In this document: piece by piece, positions 44,347-53,799 of the stretch
How the letters are laid out: each line of letters begins with the position of its first letter
Position numbering within the stretch: position 1 is the stretch's first letter
DNA from: Hoylesella marshii DSM 16973 = JCM 13450
GTDB lineage: Bacteria > Bacteroidota > Bacteroidia > Bacteroidales > Bacteroidaceae
Assembly: GCF_000146675.1 (NCBI RefSeq)
Contig: NZ_GL397214.1
Span: forward strand, 604,234-668,233
Direction of reading: 5' to 3'
DNA: 64,000 nucleotides
Program-made: the position numbers and the translations under genes
The notes under the pieces: model-generated
Databases searched by the model: none
The model's input: only the letters and a program-made list of their open reading frames with translations
Told to the model about the DNA's origin: nothing

Positions 44347-44356
44347 ACCGATTGGG

Positions 44357-44809
44357 TTAGAATACGTAGACCAAACCTACGTTCGTAATGCCTCGGGCAT
44401 CGCCGTCGACAAACTGATAATAAGTCTCGGCCGTGAGATGCAGGTTTTTGCTGATATTGAACTGCAACCCGCCGCCTAAGTTTGCCCCAAGCCATGTGTG
44501 GCTATCATAACCGATAACACCAATACCTCCCAACGGATACAGCTTAAAGCGGTCGGTAATATCGAAGATGTAGTGCAGATTGGCATTCAAATCCCAAGCC
44601 GGATCAATCTTACCGTCCTTCGGATAGAAATTAAGCGTTACTTCGGGACGGAAATGATCGTTGATATGATAACGTCCCACAACACCAATACCCAAATGAG
44701 GTCTATCATAACTAAAGTTCAGCCTTCCGCCCAACTCTATGCCCTCCATCTGTGCAAAGGCACCCATGCCCGTAAACATGCAGGCAATTGTCAATAATAA
44801 TTTCTTCAT
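44357..44809 (-). CDS. Outer-membrane beta-barrel protein
   Basis: This 150-residue protein has a signal peptide (1-19, ending AFAQ) and about eight amphipathic strands. It ends in the aromatic LVYVF, typical of small OmpA/OmpW-like barrels. No specific family is recognised. A -7 element TAAGTTTG lies at 44842-44849, 33 bases upstream. It is monocistronic, between two repeat-rich gaps. Confidence 0.85.
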   Translation of the reverse strand: MKKLLLTIACMFTGMGAFAQMEGIELGGRLNFSYDRPHLGIGVVGRYHINDHFRPEVTLNFYPKDGKIDPAWDLNANLHYIFDITDRFKLYPLGGIGVIGYDSHTWLGANLGGGLQFNISKNLHLTAETYYQFVDGDARGITNVGLVYVF

Positions 44810-44930
44810 AATGACTGTTTTTAATTGAATAAATTGCGGTGCAAACTTACGAAATGCCGGTGAGAATAAAGAATAAATAGAACTTTTTTATCATTTACAT
44901 CGTGCAGGGAAGGTTTTCTTGCCCCGATTT

Positions 44931-45950
44931 CTATCGATGCTTGTCCGTGCCAACCCACTTTTTTATGCGTCTTGTAAAGGCCTTTCCAATGTGGCGAAAA
45001 TTCCCATATCTTAGGTTGAGCAGCAATTCTTCGACCGACCGCATCGCCTTTACAGCAGGATGTCCCCATGCATTTTTCAGGTAAAGCCGCTCTTTGTAGG
45101 CCACATTTTCTATGACATATTGCGGATGGTGCAGCGGGAAGTTCAGCTCAAATCGCTTCATGGTAAAGATACTCCGATAGGTATGTGGTGTGGTTTTAAG
45201 GGTTGCAGAGAAGTGTGTCGCCCCTTCTGTCAGACCAATATTGTTGATTTGATTACGAGTGGGCATGATAGCCAGTGCGGAATTGAGCAACATAGACGAC
45301 CAGAAGATACTTTCAAAATAGGCTTTGCCAGACATCTTGTGGTCACGACACATCGGGAGAAAGTCGCTCCTCAACCGCCGCTGATGCACCAAATCCTGCA
45401 ATTGACGTGTCGTCTGCCGGTCATTGAGAAACGAATAGTGGGCATCCCATTTATCGATGACGCGCCGCCACGATGCCCATCCCCAGATAGAGAAAGCCGA
45501 CGTGAAGAAATAATCTTCCACGATGTCCGATGACTGTTCGTCAATATTAAAGCCGGCGATCATCCCTATTCGCTCGTCGTGCTCGTAACGGTCGAGCATC
45601 TCTTTGCAGAAGGGGAAGAAACTCTGTGTCGGCACCACATCATCTTCGAGCACGATGCACTTGTCTGCCAACGAGAAAGCCCATGTATGCGACAGGTAAC
45701 CGGAGGGATCGCACCCGTAGTTTCGTGTCTGATAATTGCGGTGTACATCACATTCCCAATCGATATTTTCTGCGATATGCCTACAGGCCATGATACCCTC
45801 CATATCCCGTTCATCCCTTGGCCCGTCCTGATAAAGAAACAAGCGTGACGGACGTGCTTTCTTCACTTCCTCAAACACTTGGCTAAAGGATTCAGGACGG
45901 TTGAAAAACAGTAGTAGCACGGCAATATTTATCTTTGCAGAATGTTTCAT
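44931..45950 (-). CDS. Glycosyltransferase (GT-A fold)
   Basis: This 339-residue enzyme starts at the ATG at 45950 (MKHSAKINIA). The N-terminal ~230 residues are a GT-A domain, with FFNRPESF near the start and the metal-binding acidic motif VLEDDVVP around residue 100; ends SAFSIWGWASW resemble hemolytic-protein-like transferases of cell-surface sugars. A -7 element TATCTTTG lies at 45971-45978 on the same strand. The acceptor is unknown. Confidence 0.85.
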   Translation of the reverse strand: MKHSAKINIAVLLLFFNRPESFSQVFEEVKKARPSRLFLYQDGPRDERDMEGIMACRHIAENIDWECDVHRNYQTRNYGCDPSGYLSHTWAFSLADKCIVLEDDVVPTQSFFPFCKEMLDRYEHDERIGMIAGFNIDEQSSDIVEDYFFTSAFSIWGWASWRRVIDKWDAHYSFLNDRQTTRQLQDLVHQRRLRSDFLPMCRDHKMSGKAYFESIFWSSMLLNSALAIMPTRNQINNIGLTEGATHFSATLKTTPHTYRSIFTMKRFELNFPLHHPQYVIENVAYKERLYLKNAWGHPAVKAMRSVEELLLNLRYGNFRHIGKAFTRRIKKWVGTDKHR

Positions 45951-46084
45951 AACGATTGTGATTGATGATGCAAAGATAGCGGAAATAAAGCAATAAAAGA
46001 ATGAAATACGGTCAAAATAAGAAAGCATAAGAAACGGGATGCACTGCCAAATGAGTGCATCCCGAAAACGAGAAAAGGTATGAT

Positions 46085-47242
46085 TTAAGAAAGGAATCCG
46101 AGCAATGCACCTGCTGCAACAGCACTGCCAATCACGCCTGCTACGTTGGGTCCCATGGCATGCATAAGCAAGAAATTGTGGCGGTCGTACTCCAAACCGA
46201 TATTGTTGGAGATACGTGCACTCATCGGTACGGCACTCACACCGGCATTACCTATCAGTGGATTCAGCTTCTTATCTTTCGACAAGAACAGATTCATGAA
46301 CTTCACGAACAGAATACCGCTTGTGCTGGCAATAATGAAAGCAAAGGCTCCCAATGCAAAGATAAGAATGGTGTTCAGCGTAAGGAATTCGCTGGCCTGC
46401 GTAGAACACCCCACCGTGAGACCGAGCAACATCACGATAATATCATTGAGAGCTGCTCCTGCAGTCTTAGCCAAACGCGTGGTCTTGCCACTCTCTTTCA
46501 GCAGATTACCAAAGAAGAGCATACCCAGCAACGGAAGTCCAGATGGAACGATAAATGTGGTAAGCAACAAACCTATGATGGGGAAAAGAATACGTTCTGT
46601 CTGGCTTACCTGTCTGGCCGGTTTCATATGGATAACGCGTTCCTTATTCGTAGTGAGCAAGCGCATCAAAGGAGGTTGTATGACCGGCACAAGAGCCATA
46701 TAGGAATAGGCACAGACGGCTATAGCTCCCATCAAGTTTGGACTGAGCTTAGACGACAGGAAGATGGCTGTAGGTCCATCGGCACCACCAATGATGGCAA
46801 TGCCTGCAGCCTGATTAGGCTCAAAACCCATGGCCAGGGCTATCATATAGGCACCGAAGATACCGAATTGTGCAGCAGCCCCTATAAGTATGAGCTTGGG
46901 ATTACTAATAAGAGCAGAGAAGTCGGTCATAGCCCCGATACCGAGAAATACCAAAGGCGGATACCACCCAAGACGCACTCCTTGATAGAAGATGTTTAAT
47001 ACCGAGTTGTCCTCATACAGACCTATTTCCAAACCGGCATCGGTCTTAAAGGGGATGTTCCCAAGAATAATACCCAAACCGATGGGTACGAGGAGGAGAG
47101 GTTCGAAATCTTTCTTGATAGCCAACCATATAAACACAGCCCCTACTACTATCATGATAAGGTTTCCCACCGTGGCGTTGGCAAAGCCTGTATAGGTGAG
47201 AAACTCGTTGAAGTTGGTTGTTACGAAATCAATAAATCCCAT
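46085..47242 (-). CDS. oadB: Sodium-pumping decarboxylase beta subunit
   Basis: This 385-residue polytopic membrane protein has about ten helices and the characteristic AIIGGADGPTAIFLSS motif carrying the sodium-site Asp. It couples biotin-carboxyl decarboxylation to export of sodium ions. It lies 5 bases after the biotin carrier gene. Methylmalonyl-CoA or oxaloacetate may be the substrate; the alpha subunit that would decide is not next to it. Confidence 0.93.
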   Translation of the reverse strand: MGFIDFVTTNFNEFLTYTGFANATVGNLIMIVVGAVFIWLAIKKDFEPLLLVPIGLGIILGNIPFKTDAGLEIGLYEDNSVLNIFYQGVRLGWYPPLVFLGIGAMTDFSALISNPKLILIGAAAQFGIFGAYMIALAMGFEPNQAAGIAIIGGADGPTAIFLSSKLSPNLMGAIAVCAYSYMALVPVIQPPLMRLLTTNKERVIHMKPARQVSQTERILFPIIGLLLTTFIVPSGLPLLGMLFFGNLLKESGKTTRLAKTAGAALNDIIVMLLGLTVGCSTQASEFLTLNTILIFALGAFAFIIASTSGILFVKFMNLFLSKDKKLNPLIGNAGVSAVPMSARISNNIGLEYDRHNFLLMHAMGPNVAGVIGSAVAAGALLGFLS

Positions 47243-47247
47243 AGCGC

Positions 47248-47697
47248 TTATCCGATTGTGAGGAGTACGGTACCTTCCATCACCGTATCACCTTTGTTTA
47301 CCAATATAGAAGTGATGGTGCCATCTACTTCCGCTTCAATATTGTTTTGCATTTTCATGGCCTCTAATACGATAACAGTCTCACCACTTCTTACAAGGTC
47401 GCCTTCTTTAAACTTAATCTCGGTGATTGTACCCGGCAATGGTGACAATATCTTCATACCTGCACCAGCCTGTACTTGGGGTTGTGGAGTCGCTTTGGGC
47501 GACGGCGACATGGGTACAGGTGCTACAGGTTTAGACACTTTTACTTTACTTCTCTCCGAGGAGGTTGGCTTCAACGGTTGGCTTACTTCCACTTCAAACG
47601 GAATACCGTTTACCGTTACATGGGCGATATTTCCCTTTATTTCTTCGATTTCAACATCGTAATTGATGCCTTGAACTTTATATTGATATTGAGACAT
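47248..47697 (-). CDS. Biotin carboxyl carrier protein of the sodium-pump decarboxylase
   Basis: This 149-residue protein starts at the ATG at 47697 (MSQYQYKVQG). The N-terminal half is linked by a Pro/Ala/Lys-rich hinge (~55-80) to a biotinyl domain with LEAMKMQNN, where Lys115 is the biotin site. It shuttles the carboxyl group from the alpha subunit to OadB. It lies between oadG (40-base gap) and oadB. Confidence 0.93.
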   Translation of the reverse strand: MSQYQYKVQGINYDVEIEEIKGNIAHVTVNGIPFEVEVSQPLKPTSSERSKVKVSKPVAPVPMSPSPKATPQPQVQAGAGMKILSPLPGTITEIKFKEGDLVRSGETVIVLEAMKMQNNIEAEVDGTITSILVNKGDTVMEGTVLLTIG

Positions 47698-47737
47698 AGT
47701 GTATATTTCTTTAAAAATGAGTAATAAGGTTTGATGA

Positions 47738-48691
47738 TTATCTGTTGAGGTTATGCCAAAGCGTTGTCTTCTTTCTGATGGTGATAACGCCACTTTCCGT
47801 ATCGTGCACATCGTCACGATACTGTTTCAGAGCCATGGCGATGACAGCCAAATGGATTTCTTGACTAACGTCTTTGTCGTTTGTTGCATCAACGGGCGTC
47901 TGTCCTTTCTTCGCACTTCCGCCAACGGCCTTGCCTTTGTTCTTGGCTATAGTTTTGGCAGATTGCTGTTCGGTGTCCTTCTGTTTCCGTGTCTGCTTAC
48001 GCTGCATGTAGAGTCCAAAGATTGAGAAGAAGACATAGAGCAATACAAGACTGAAGAAGACGATACCCATAGAGAGGAGAGCAATACCGAAGCCGTGGGG
48101 ATCTCCTTTCTTCAATCGGGCAACTTTCGTTTCTGTTACTTGAATAAAGTTATCATTGTCGGGGGTTACAGCATCGGCGGCTTTGATAACCCATCGATCT
48201 GCTCCGTCACTGTATCGGGCATAAGAGGTGTTTTGCGACAATACCGGCACGGAAACGGAGTCGATAAGGTCTACTGCATTTCCGTCATACAAAGCCACCC
48301 ACAAGGGCTGAGAAGAGGCAACTTTGACGGGGAGATGGTTGGTACCACGCGCCGGATTGCTGCTAAGGAAGAATACGACATGTTGTTTCGCGGTCAGTCG
48401 TGTCAGCTCATCATCATTGGGAATGATGCTCATCATGCGCATACGTTCCGGCACAGAAAGAGTTTTGTCCAGCACCCTCCGATCCGTGGTGATATACATT
48501 CCACGTACATTATACGTGGAATAGGCGGTATTGACCAGCTCCACCCACGGGTGTCGGTAGCCATAACCGTCTTGCAGACTTTGAGTATTGTTCGTCATCA
48601 CCTCATTGATTCTTATATTGCTTGCCCCTTGAGCAAAAGCAAATGAGGTTCCCATCAATACCAAGCCTAAGATTGATATTTGTCTTTTCAT
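47738..48691 (-). CDS. oadG: OadG-type gamma subunit with N-terminal lamin-tail-like domain
   Basis: This 317-residue protein has a signal peptide (1-20, ending FAQG), then a ~150-residue periplasmic domain resembling lamin-tail domains (RINEVMTNNTQSLQ, HPWVELVN). A membrane helix lies at ~205-228 (FGIALLSMGIVFFSLVLL), and a charged cytoplasmic tail follows. The OadG helix anchors the decarboxylase complex; the extra outer domain is typical of Bacteroidales versions. It is the first gene of the three-gene set. Confidence 0.82.
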   Translation of the reverse strand: MKRQISILGLVLMGTSFAFAQGASNIRINEVMTNNTQSLQDGYGYRHPWVELVNTAYSTYNVRGMYITTDRRVLDKTLSVPERMRMMSIIPNDDELTRLTAKQHVVFFLSSNPARGTNHLPVKVASSQPLWVALYDGNAVDLIDSVSVPVLSQNTSYARYSDGADRWVIKAADAVTPDNDNFIQVTETKVARLKKGDPHGFGIALLSMGIVFFSLVLLYVFFSIFGLYMQRKQTRKQKDTEQQSAKTIAKNKGKAVGGSAKKGQTPVDATNDKDVSQEIHLAVIAMALKQYRDDVHDTESGVITIRKKTTLWHNLNR

Positions 48692-48762
48692 ATATTATTA
48701 TATAAAGTTGATTATCTTTCTCGTACTTGAACGTAGGGCATGTCACATGCCGCACGTTTCTC

Positions 48763-50457
48763 CTATACACAACAAAGGAGAATGATGGTCTGCGCCACGA
48801 AGATACGTAGGAACATACTCAGCGGATAGACCGTGGAATATCCTACAGCCGGTGCGTCTTTGGAGCAGACCGAGTTGGCATAAGCCAGTGCCGGCGGGTC
48901 GGTGTAAGTACCGGCCAAGAGTCCCATAATCGTAAAGTAATTAAACTTATACTTCATTTTTGCGAAGATACCTACCAAAAGTATGGGGATAACGGTGATG
49001 AGGAATCCCGTGATGACATACTTCACACCGTCGCCTTGTGCTACAGTCTGCCAGAAATGAGCACCGGCTTTAATTCCCACGCTGGCAAGGAACAACACGA
49101 GTCCTATCTCTCTCATCATCATATTGGCACTGGTTGTAGTATAGGTAACTAACTTCACTCTGTGTCCAAATTTACCAATGAGGATGGCTATAATCAGAGG
49201 ACCACCGGCAATACCTAACTTCAATGGAACGGGCATTCCCTGTATGGTGATAGGGAAACTACCGAAGATGATACCTACCATGATACCAATAAAGATGGTA
49301 GCAATGTTAGGTGCATTCAATCCCTTGGCTGAATTACCCATGATGGCCGCGACGCGATTGATGTTTTCTTCCGGACCAACGACCATTAACTTGTCGCCTA
49401 CTTGTAACCGAAAGTTACGACTTGCAAAGAGATTCATCCCTTGGCGGTTGATTCTTGTCACGTTCACACCATAAACAGAGGAGAAATGCATCTTGCCCAA
49501 TGTTTTACCGTTCATCGATGATTTGGTGATAACGATGCGTTTTGACACGAGATGTAGTGTGTCATATTTGTTATTATCCCACTCCGTATCGCTTTCCGGA
49601 CCAATAAAAGCAATGATGGCCTCGGTATCTATCTCGGCACATACAATAAACAATTCATCGCCTACGGTCAAGACCGTATCAGGCGTAGGTATGCTCACTT
49701 TTCCATCGTGCAGTATTCGCGAGCAAGCAAAGTCTCTGTTTAAGAAGTTTCGTACCTGTCTCAAGGTCTTGCCAGACAGATAAGCATTAGAGACTTTGAT
49801 ACTTATCATGTGGGGCTTGGCCGAGGAGTCTTCCTCTTCTTCCCTTTGCAACTGGCTGTTTTCCTCGTCTAATTTTACACGACAGAAGTATCTTACTGCA
49901 ATGGTTGCCCCAATGATACCCAGCACACCGAGAGGATAGGCACAGGCATAACCGGAGGCAATCTGCGGCATCCTGCCTTCTGGGAAGATAGAAGCCAATG
50001 CTTCGTTGGCAGCACCGAGACCGGGGGTATTGGTTACAGCACCATATAATGTACCGACCATCATGGGTAGATTGTTGGGGTTGGAAGTGTCGAAAAAGGC
50101 AAAGTAACATCCAAACATAACCAACACATTCAATAAAATGGTAACCGAAGCTAAAATATTTAGCGTTACGCCGCCTTTCTTAAAGCTCTCAAAAAAGCCT
50201 GGGCCTACCTGCATACCTATCATAAAAACAAATAGGATAAGCCCGAAATCCTGGATGAAAGTAAGTATGTTGGTAGGCGCGGTAAAGCCAATATGCCCTG
50301 CCAAAATACCGACAAACAGGACAAAGGTAACGCCGAGGGATATTCCTGCCACCTTTATTTTGCCTAAGTAGACACCTATGGCGATGACAATGGAATACAA
50401 CAACGCGATATGCGCCACGCTGTCTGTAGATACTAATAAGTTTCTCAACCAGTACAT
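48763..50457 (-). CDS. AspT/YidE-type transporter with two RCK_C domains
   Basis: This 564-residue membrane protein starts at the ATG at 50457 ([10 protein letters not shown]). Two blocks of five to six helices flank a central cytoplasmic region with two RCK_C (TrkA-C) domains (~205-370). This is the aspartate:alanine antiporter duplication family; substrates range from amino acids to dicarboxylates. Being beside the sodium-pump decarboxylase genes, it may feed or drain that pathway (inference). Confidence 0.9.
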   Translation of the reverse strand: MYWLRNLLVSTDSVAHIALLYSIVIAIGVYLGKIKVAGISLGVTFVLFVGILAGHIGFTAPTNILTFIQDFGLILFVFMIGMQVGPGFFESFKKGGVTLNILASVTILLNVLVMFGCYFAFFDTSNPNNLPMMVGTLYGAVTNTPGLGAANEALASIFPEGRMPQIASGYACAYPLGVLGIIGATIAVRYFCRVKLDEENSQLQREEEEDSSAKPHMISIKVSNAYLSGKTLRQVRNFLNRDFACSRILHDGKVSIPTPDTVLTVGDELFIVCAEIDTEAIIAFIGPESDTEWDNNKYDTLHLVSKRIVITKSSMNGKTLGKMHFSSVYGVNVTRINRQGMNLFASRNFRLQVGDKLMVVGPEENINRVAAIMGNSAKGLNAPNIATIFIGIMVGIIFGSFPITIQGMPVPLKLGIAGGPLIIAILIGKFGHRVKLVTYTTTSANMMMREIGLVLFLASVGIKAGAHFWQTVAQGDGVKYVITGFLITVIPILLVGIFAKMKYKFNYFTIMGLLAGTYTDPPALAYANSVCSKDAPAVGYSTVYPLSMFLRIFVAQTIILLCCV

Positions 50458-50480
50458 TTCATATAGACGATTAACTTTGG

Positions 50481-50510
50481 CAAAGGTAATTAAAATATCA
50501 AGACAACAAA
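50481..50510 (-). promoter_or_regulatory. Promoter of the AspT-type transporter
   Basis: On the reverse strand TTTG (50507-50510), 18 bases, then TACCTTTG (50481-50488), one base short of the optimum. It lies 23 bases upstream of the ATG at 50457. Confidence 0.65.
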
Positions 50511-50652
50511 CATTTTTAGACATTTATTTTCATCGTTACACAAAAAATGTCTAAAAGTATGAAAAGTTCTTTTCATGCTTCTGCATAAGCTTCCTCTCTC
50601 TTTCCTGAATTTATTGCAAAATACGGTATATGAAGTGTTGGAGGTGCACGAT

Positions 50653-50880
50653 ATGTCAGCCCAGCGCATAACACCGAGTAGATGACATTTCCTCAAGTAA
50701 GCTCTGAAACGAACGTTCGCTGTGCGGAGCGAAAAGCAAGGAGCATAACATGTTAGCCCAGCGCATAACACCGAGTAGATGTCATTTCCCCAAGTAAGCT
50801 CTGAAACGAACGTTCGTTGTGCGGAGTGAAATAGCGAAGCGGAAAGCAAAGAGCATAACATGTCAGCCCAGCGCATAGCG
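50653..50880. repeat. 97/110-bp tandem repeat upstream of the transporter
   Basis: Copy 1 is 50653-50749 and copy 2 is 50750-50859; a third begins at 50860 and breaks off after GCGCAT at about 50877. Each starts ATGTNAGCCCAGCGCAT and contains CTCTGAAACGAACGTTCG. Copy 2 has a 13-base insertion (ATAGCGAAGCGGA). A long reverse frame crosses the repeats but looks spurious. No gene is seen between the transporter promoter and rprX. Confidence 0.85.
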
Positions 50881-51066
50881 CTGGGGATAGGGCGTTCTCC
50901 TAAATGGAGCGCTGTAGGTGCGACAGAATCCCACAACCGATACGATTTGCCGTGAGAAAGGTTGCCGACCTTTCCCTGTACAAACACCACCTGTACATAG
51001 GACAAACGCCATCTGTACGGGTCACGAATCCCGACTTATCAATCGTCACTTTACGATCCCGAATTT

Positions 51067-51141
51067 CCAATCGGTCATGAGAGCTTCTTAGGAAGCCATG
51101 TCATCTTTATTAAATGGTAGAAAAGTGGTCTCATGAACGAT
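51067..51141. repeat. Copy of a dispersed intergenic repeat
   Basis: CCAATCGGTCATGA, then AGGAAGCCATGTCATCTTTATT, given in two parts (AGGAAGCCATG, TCATCTTTATT), and TGGTCTCATGAACGAT. The same blocks occur in the gaps at 44.25-44.36 and 62.56-62.76 kb. From 51142 to 51444 the sequence is A+T-rich, with no gene seen. Confidence 0.7.
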
Positions 51142-51444
51142 GTAGGTTACGAGTTACAATCCCGAACCTTTGAGCATCAAATACTAAAGAATCATCACAA
51201 AAACGGGGTGAAAAGTTACAAAAGAAAACTATCGTTTTTTCTTCCTTGCTATTTCTATGATGAGAAGAATCAAGTCCGTGAATAAGTTGTTGGCAAAACA
51301 TATGGGCTTCTTATATTCACCTACTATAAGAAAAATCGCTTGTTTTAATTGACAAATTGTCATTATAGCAAAAACTTTTGGTTAACTATTTAAAAAACGA
51401 AGATATTTTGTGGTAGAAAAAGTTAGACAACATCATTTTATCGA

Positions 51445-51452
51445 TACCTTTG
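51445..51452 (+). promoter_or_regulatory. -7 promoter element for rprX, very close to the start codon
   Basis: TACCTTTG matches the consensus and ends 5 bases before the rprX ATG (51458). Transcription would start at or next to the ATG, implying a leaderless or nearly leaderless mRNA. Confidence 0.55.
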
Positions 51453-51457
51453 CGAAC

Positions 51458-53020
51458 ATGAAGCAAAAGACGATTTGGGCAATAGCCATCATCATGGGGC
51501 TCTCGTTCCTGTCCCTTCTCTTCCTCCAACTTATATATATACAAGAGATGGTGGAGATGAAGAAAGAGCAGTTCGATGAGTCGGTGAATCGGGCACTTTA
51601 TCAGGCAGCAAGGAATTTGGAATTGAATGAGACTCTGCGCTATCTGGAAAAGGACGTAAACGAGACGGAGCGTCGCGCACTGCGAAACGACTCGATTGCT
51701 ACAAGATCCGGCAGAGTGAACGATGTGGTACAGCATTCCCACCAATATGCCGTGGCCGGCAAAGATGGGACGGTATACTCTTCTTTCGAGCTAAAAACCA
51801 TTACCACAAAACCTTCGCAGATGCCCAAAGCCATGATACTTCGCACGGACAAGAACTCCATATCGGAGGCTTCGAAGTCATTACAGGCCATTGTAAAGAA
51901 CCGCTATGTATATCAGAAGGCGTTGCTAGACGAGGTCGTATACAGCATACTCTACTCTGCATCGGATAAACCTCTGAAAGAGCGAATTAACTTTAAGTTA
52001 TTAGACCAAGACTTGAAAGCCGAATTGATGAATAACGGTATCAATATACCCTACCATTTCACAGTATCTACACAGGATGAACGTGAGGTCTACCGATGCC
52101 CTGATTATACCGATGAGGGCGAAAAGTACACCTACACGCAAGTGTTGTTTCACAACGACCCACAAGCGAAAATGGGTATTGTGAAGATACATTTCCCAGA
52201 AATGGATCGTTATATCTTCGCCTCAGTACGATTCATGATACCATCGGTTATTTTCACGGTGGTGTTGCTGGTGACATTTATTTTTACCATCATGGTTATC
52301 TTCCGGCAGAAACGTCTGACAGAAATCAAGAACGACTTCATCAACAACATGACCCACGAGTTGAAAACTCCCATCAGCAGCATCTCCCTGGCGGCACAAA
52401 TGCTGAACGACGAAAGCCTCAACAAAAGCCCCGCTATGCTGAAGCATATCGGCGGAATTATCAATGACGAGTCGAAACGTCTGAGATTCCTTGTGGAAAA
52501 AGTATTGCAGATGTCGATGTTTGACCGCAGGAAAGCCATCTTCAAACGCAAGGAACTCGATTTGAATGAGTTGATAGAGAATGTTGCCAATACTTTCAGT
52601 CTTCGTGTGGAGCACACCGGTGGTAAGATATATACGGAAACGGATGCCGTGGATTCTTCCATCTATGTGGACGAGGTGCATTTTACCAACGTTATTTTCA
52701 ACCTAATGGACAACGCTGTGAAGTATTGCAAACCCGATGCTCCCTTAAACCTATACATTAAGACATGGAATGACAATGAGCATCTGTACTTGTCTATCCG
52801 TGACACGGGTATCGGTATCAAGAAAGAAAATCTGAAAAAGATATTCGAGAAGTTCTATCGCGTACATACAGGAAACCGGCACGACGTGAAGGGCTTTGGC
52901 TTAGGCTTGGCCTACGTGAAGAATATCATTGCCCTACACAAGGGAGAGATACACGTGGAAAGTGAATATGGAAAAGGAACAAAATTTACGATTATATTAC
53001 CAATTATTAAAAACCAATAA
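51458..53020 (+). CDS. rprX: Sensor histidine kinase RprX-like
   Basis: This 520-residue inner-membrane kinase has helices at ~5-27 and ~265-290 enclosing a periplasmic sensor. The H box is NNMTHELKTPISSIS, the N box NLMDNAVKYC, and the G boxes DTGIGIKKENL and GFGLGLAYV. I start at 51458 (MKQKTIWAIA); the longer frame from 51410 would run through the promoter. Layout and partner match RprX/RprY of Bacteroides. The response regulator begins 4 bases after the stop. Confidence 0.88.
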   Translation: MKQKTIWAIAIIMGLSFLSLLFLQLIYIQEMVEMKKEQFDESVNRALYQAARNLELNETLRYLEKDVNETERRALRNDSIATRSGRVNDVVQHSHQYAVAGKDGTVYSSFELKTITTKPSQMPKAMILRTDKNSISEASKSLQAIVKNRYVYQKALLDEVVYSILYSASDKPLKERINFKLLDQDLKAELMNNGINIPYHFTVSTQDEREVYRCPDYTDEGEKYTYTQVLFHNDPQAKMGIVKIHFPEMDRYIFASVRFMIPSVIFTVVLLVTFIFTIMVIFRQKRLTEIKNDFINNMTHELKTPISSISLAAQMLNDESLNKSPAMLKHIGGIINDESKRLRFLVEKVLQMSMFDRRKAIFKRKELDLNELIENVANTFSLRVEHTGGKIYTETDAVDSSIYVDEVHFTNVIFNLMDNAVKYCKPDAPLNLYIKTWNDNEHLYLSIRDTGIGIKKENLKKIFEKFYRVHTGNRHDVKGFGLGLAYVKNIIALHKGEIHVESEYGKGTKFTIILPIIKNQ

Positions 53021-53024
53021 GATT

Positions 53025-53720
53025 ATGAACGAACAATTAAGAATCCTTCTATGTGAAGATGACGAGAATCTGGGTATGCTTTTGCGTGAATACCTACAGG
53101 CTAAGGGATACAGCGCAGAGCTATATCCCGATGGAGAGGCCGGATACAAGGCCTTTATCAAGAACAAGTATGACATCTGCGTGCTTGATGTTATGATGCC
53201 TAAAAAAGACGGGTTTACATTGGCACAGGAGATTAGACAGGCCAATGCCGAGATACCCATTATCTTCCTTACGGCCAAACAGCTGAAAGAAGATATACTC
53301 GAAGGGTTCAAGATAGGGGCAGACGACTACATCACAAAACCATTTTCTATGGAAGAACTCGTGTTCCGTATCGAGGCCATCCTGCGTCGAGTACGTGGAA
53401 AGAAGACCAAGGAAAGTACACTATACCACATCGGACGCTTTACCTTTGATACACAAAAGCAGCTCCTCACCATCGGCGAGAAGCAAACAAAACTCACAAC
53501 CAAAGAAAATGAATTGCTGGCCTTGCTCTGCTCACATGCCAACGAAATACTGCAACGTGACTTTGCATTGAAAACGATTTGGATAGACGACAACTATTTC
53601 AATGCACGTTCCATGGATGTTTATATAACCAAACTGCGCAAGCATCTGAAAGACGATAATCAAATAGAGATAATCAACATCCATGGTAAGGGCTACAAAC
53701 TTATTACGCCCAACGAATAA
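53025..53720 (+). CDS. rprY: Response regulator RprY-like (OmpR family)
   Basis: This 231-residue protein begins MNEQLRILLCEDDENLG. The receiver domain has the acidic pair ED-D (11-13) and the phospho-acceptor Asp in LDVMMPKKDG (about residue 54). The C-terminal winged helix has SMDVYITKLRKHL. It should bind DNA once phosphorylated by the neighbouring kinase. It ends before a 9-bp terminator hairpin. Confidence 0.9.
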   Translation: MNEQLRILLCEDDENLGMLLREYLQAKGYSAELYPDGEAGYKAFIKNKYDICVLDVMMPKKDGFTLAQEIRQANAEIPIIFLTAKQLKEDILEGFKIGADDYITKPFSMEELVFRIEAILRRVRGKKTKESTLYHIGRFTFDTQKQLLTIGEKQTKLTTKENELLALLCSHANEILQRDFALKTIWIDDNYFNARSMDVYITKLRKHLKDDNQIEIINIHGKGYKLITPNE

Positions 53721-53749
53721 TCTGTGGATTTCATACACCTAAATATAAT

Positions 53750-53780
53750 AAGGAGGTATCATATTGAATGGTACCTCCTT
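53750..53780. terminator. Terminator between rprY and the DUF5715 gene
   Basis: AAGGAGGTA (53750-53758) pairs with TACCTCCTT (53772-53780) across a 13-base loop, followed by GTTGTTTG. It lies between convergent genes. Confidence 0.7.
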
Positions 53781-53799
53781 GTTGTTTGAACCCAAATGA

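Noticed and set aside
50490..51005. A 171-codon reverse open frame upstream of the transporter
   Set aside because: It runs through the 97/110-bp repeats, is rich in Cys, Ser and Arg, has no recognisable family features and covers the transporter promoter.
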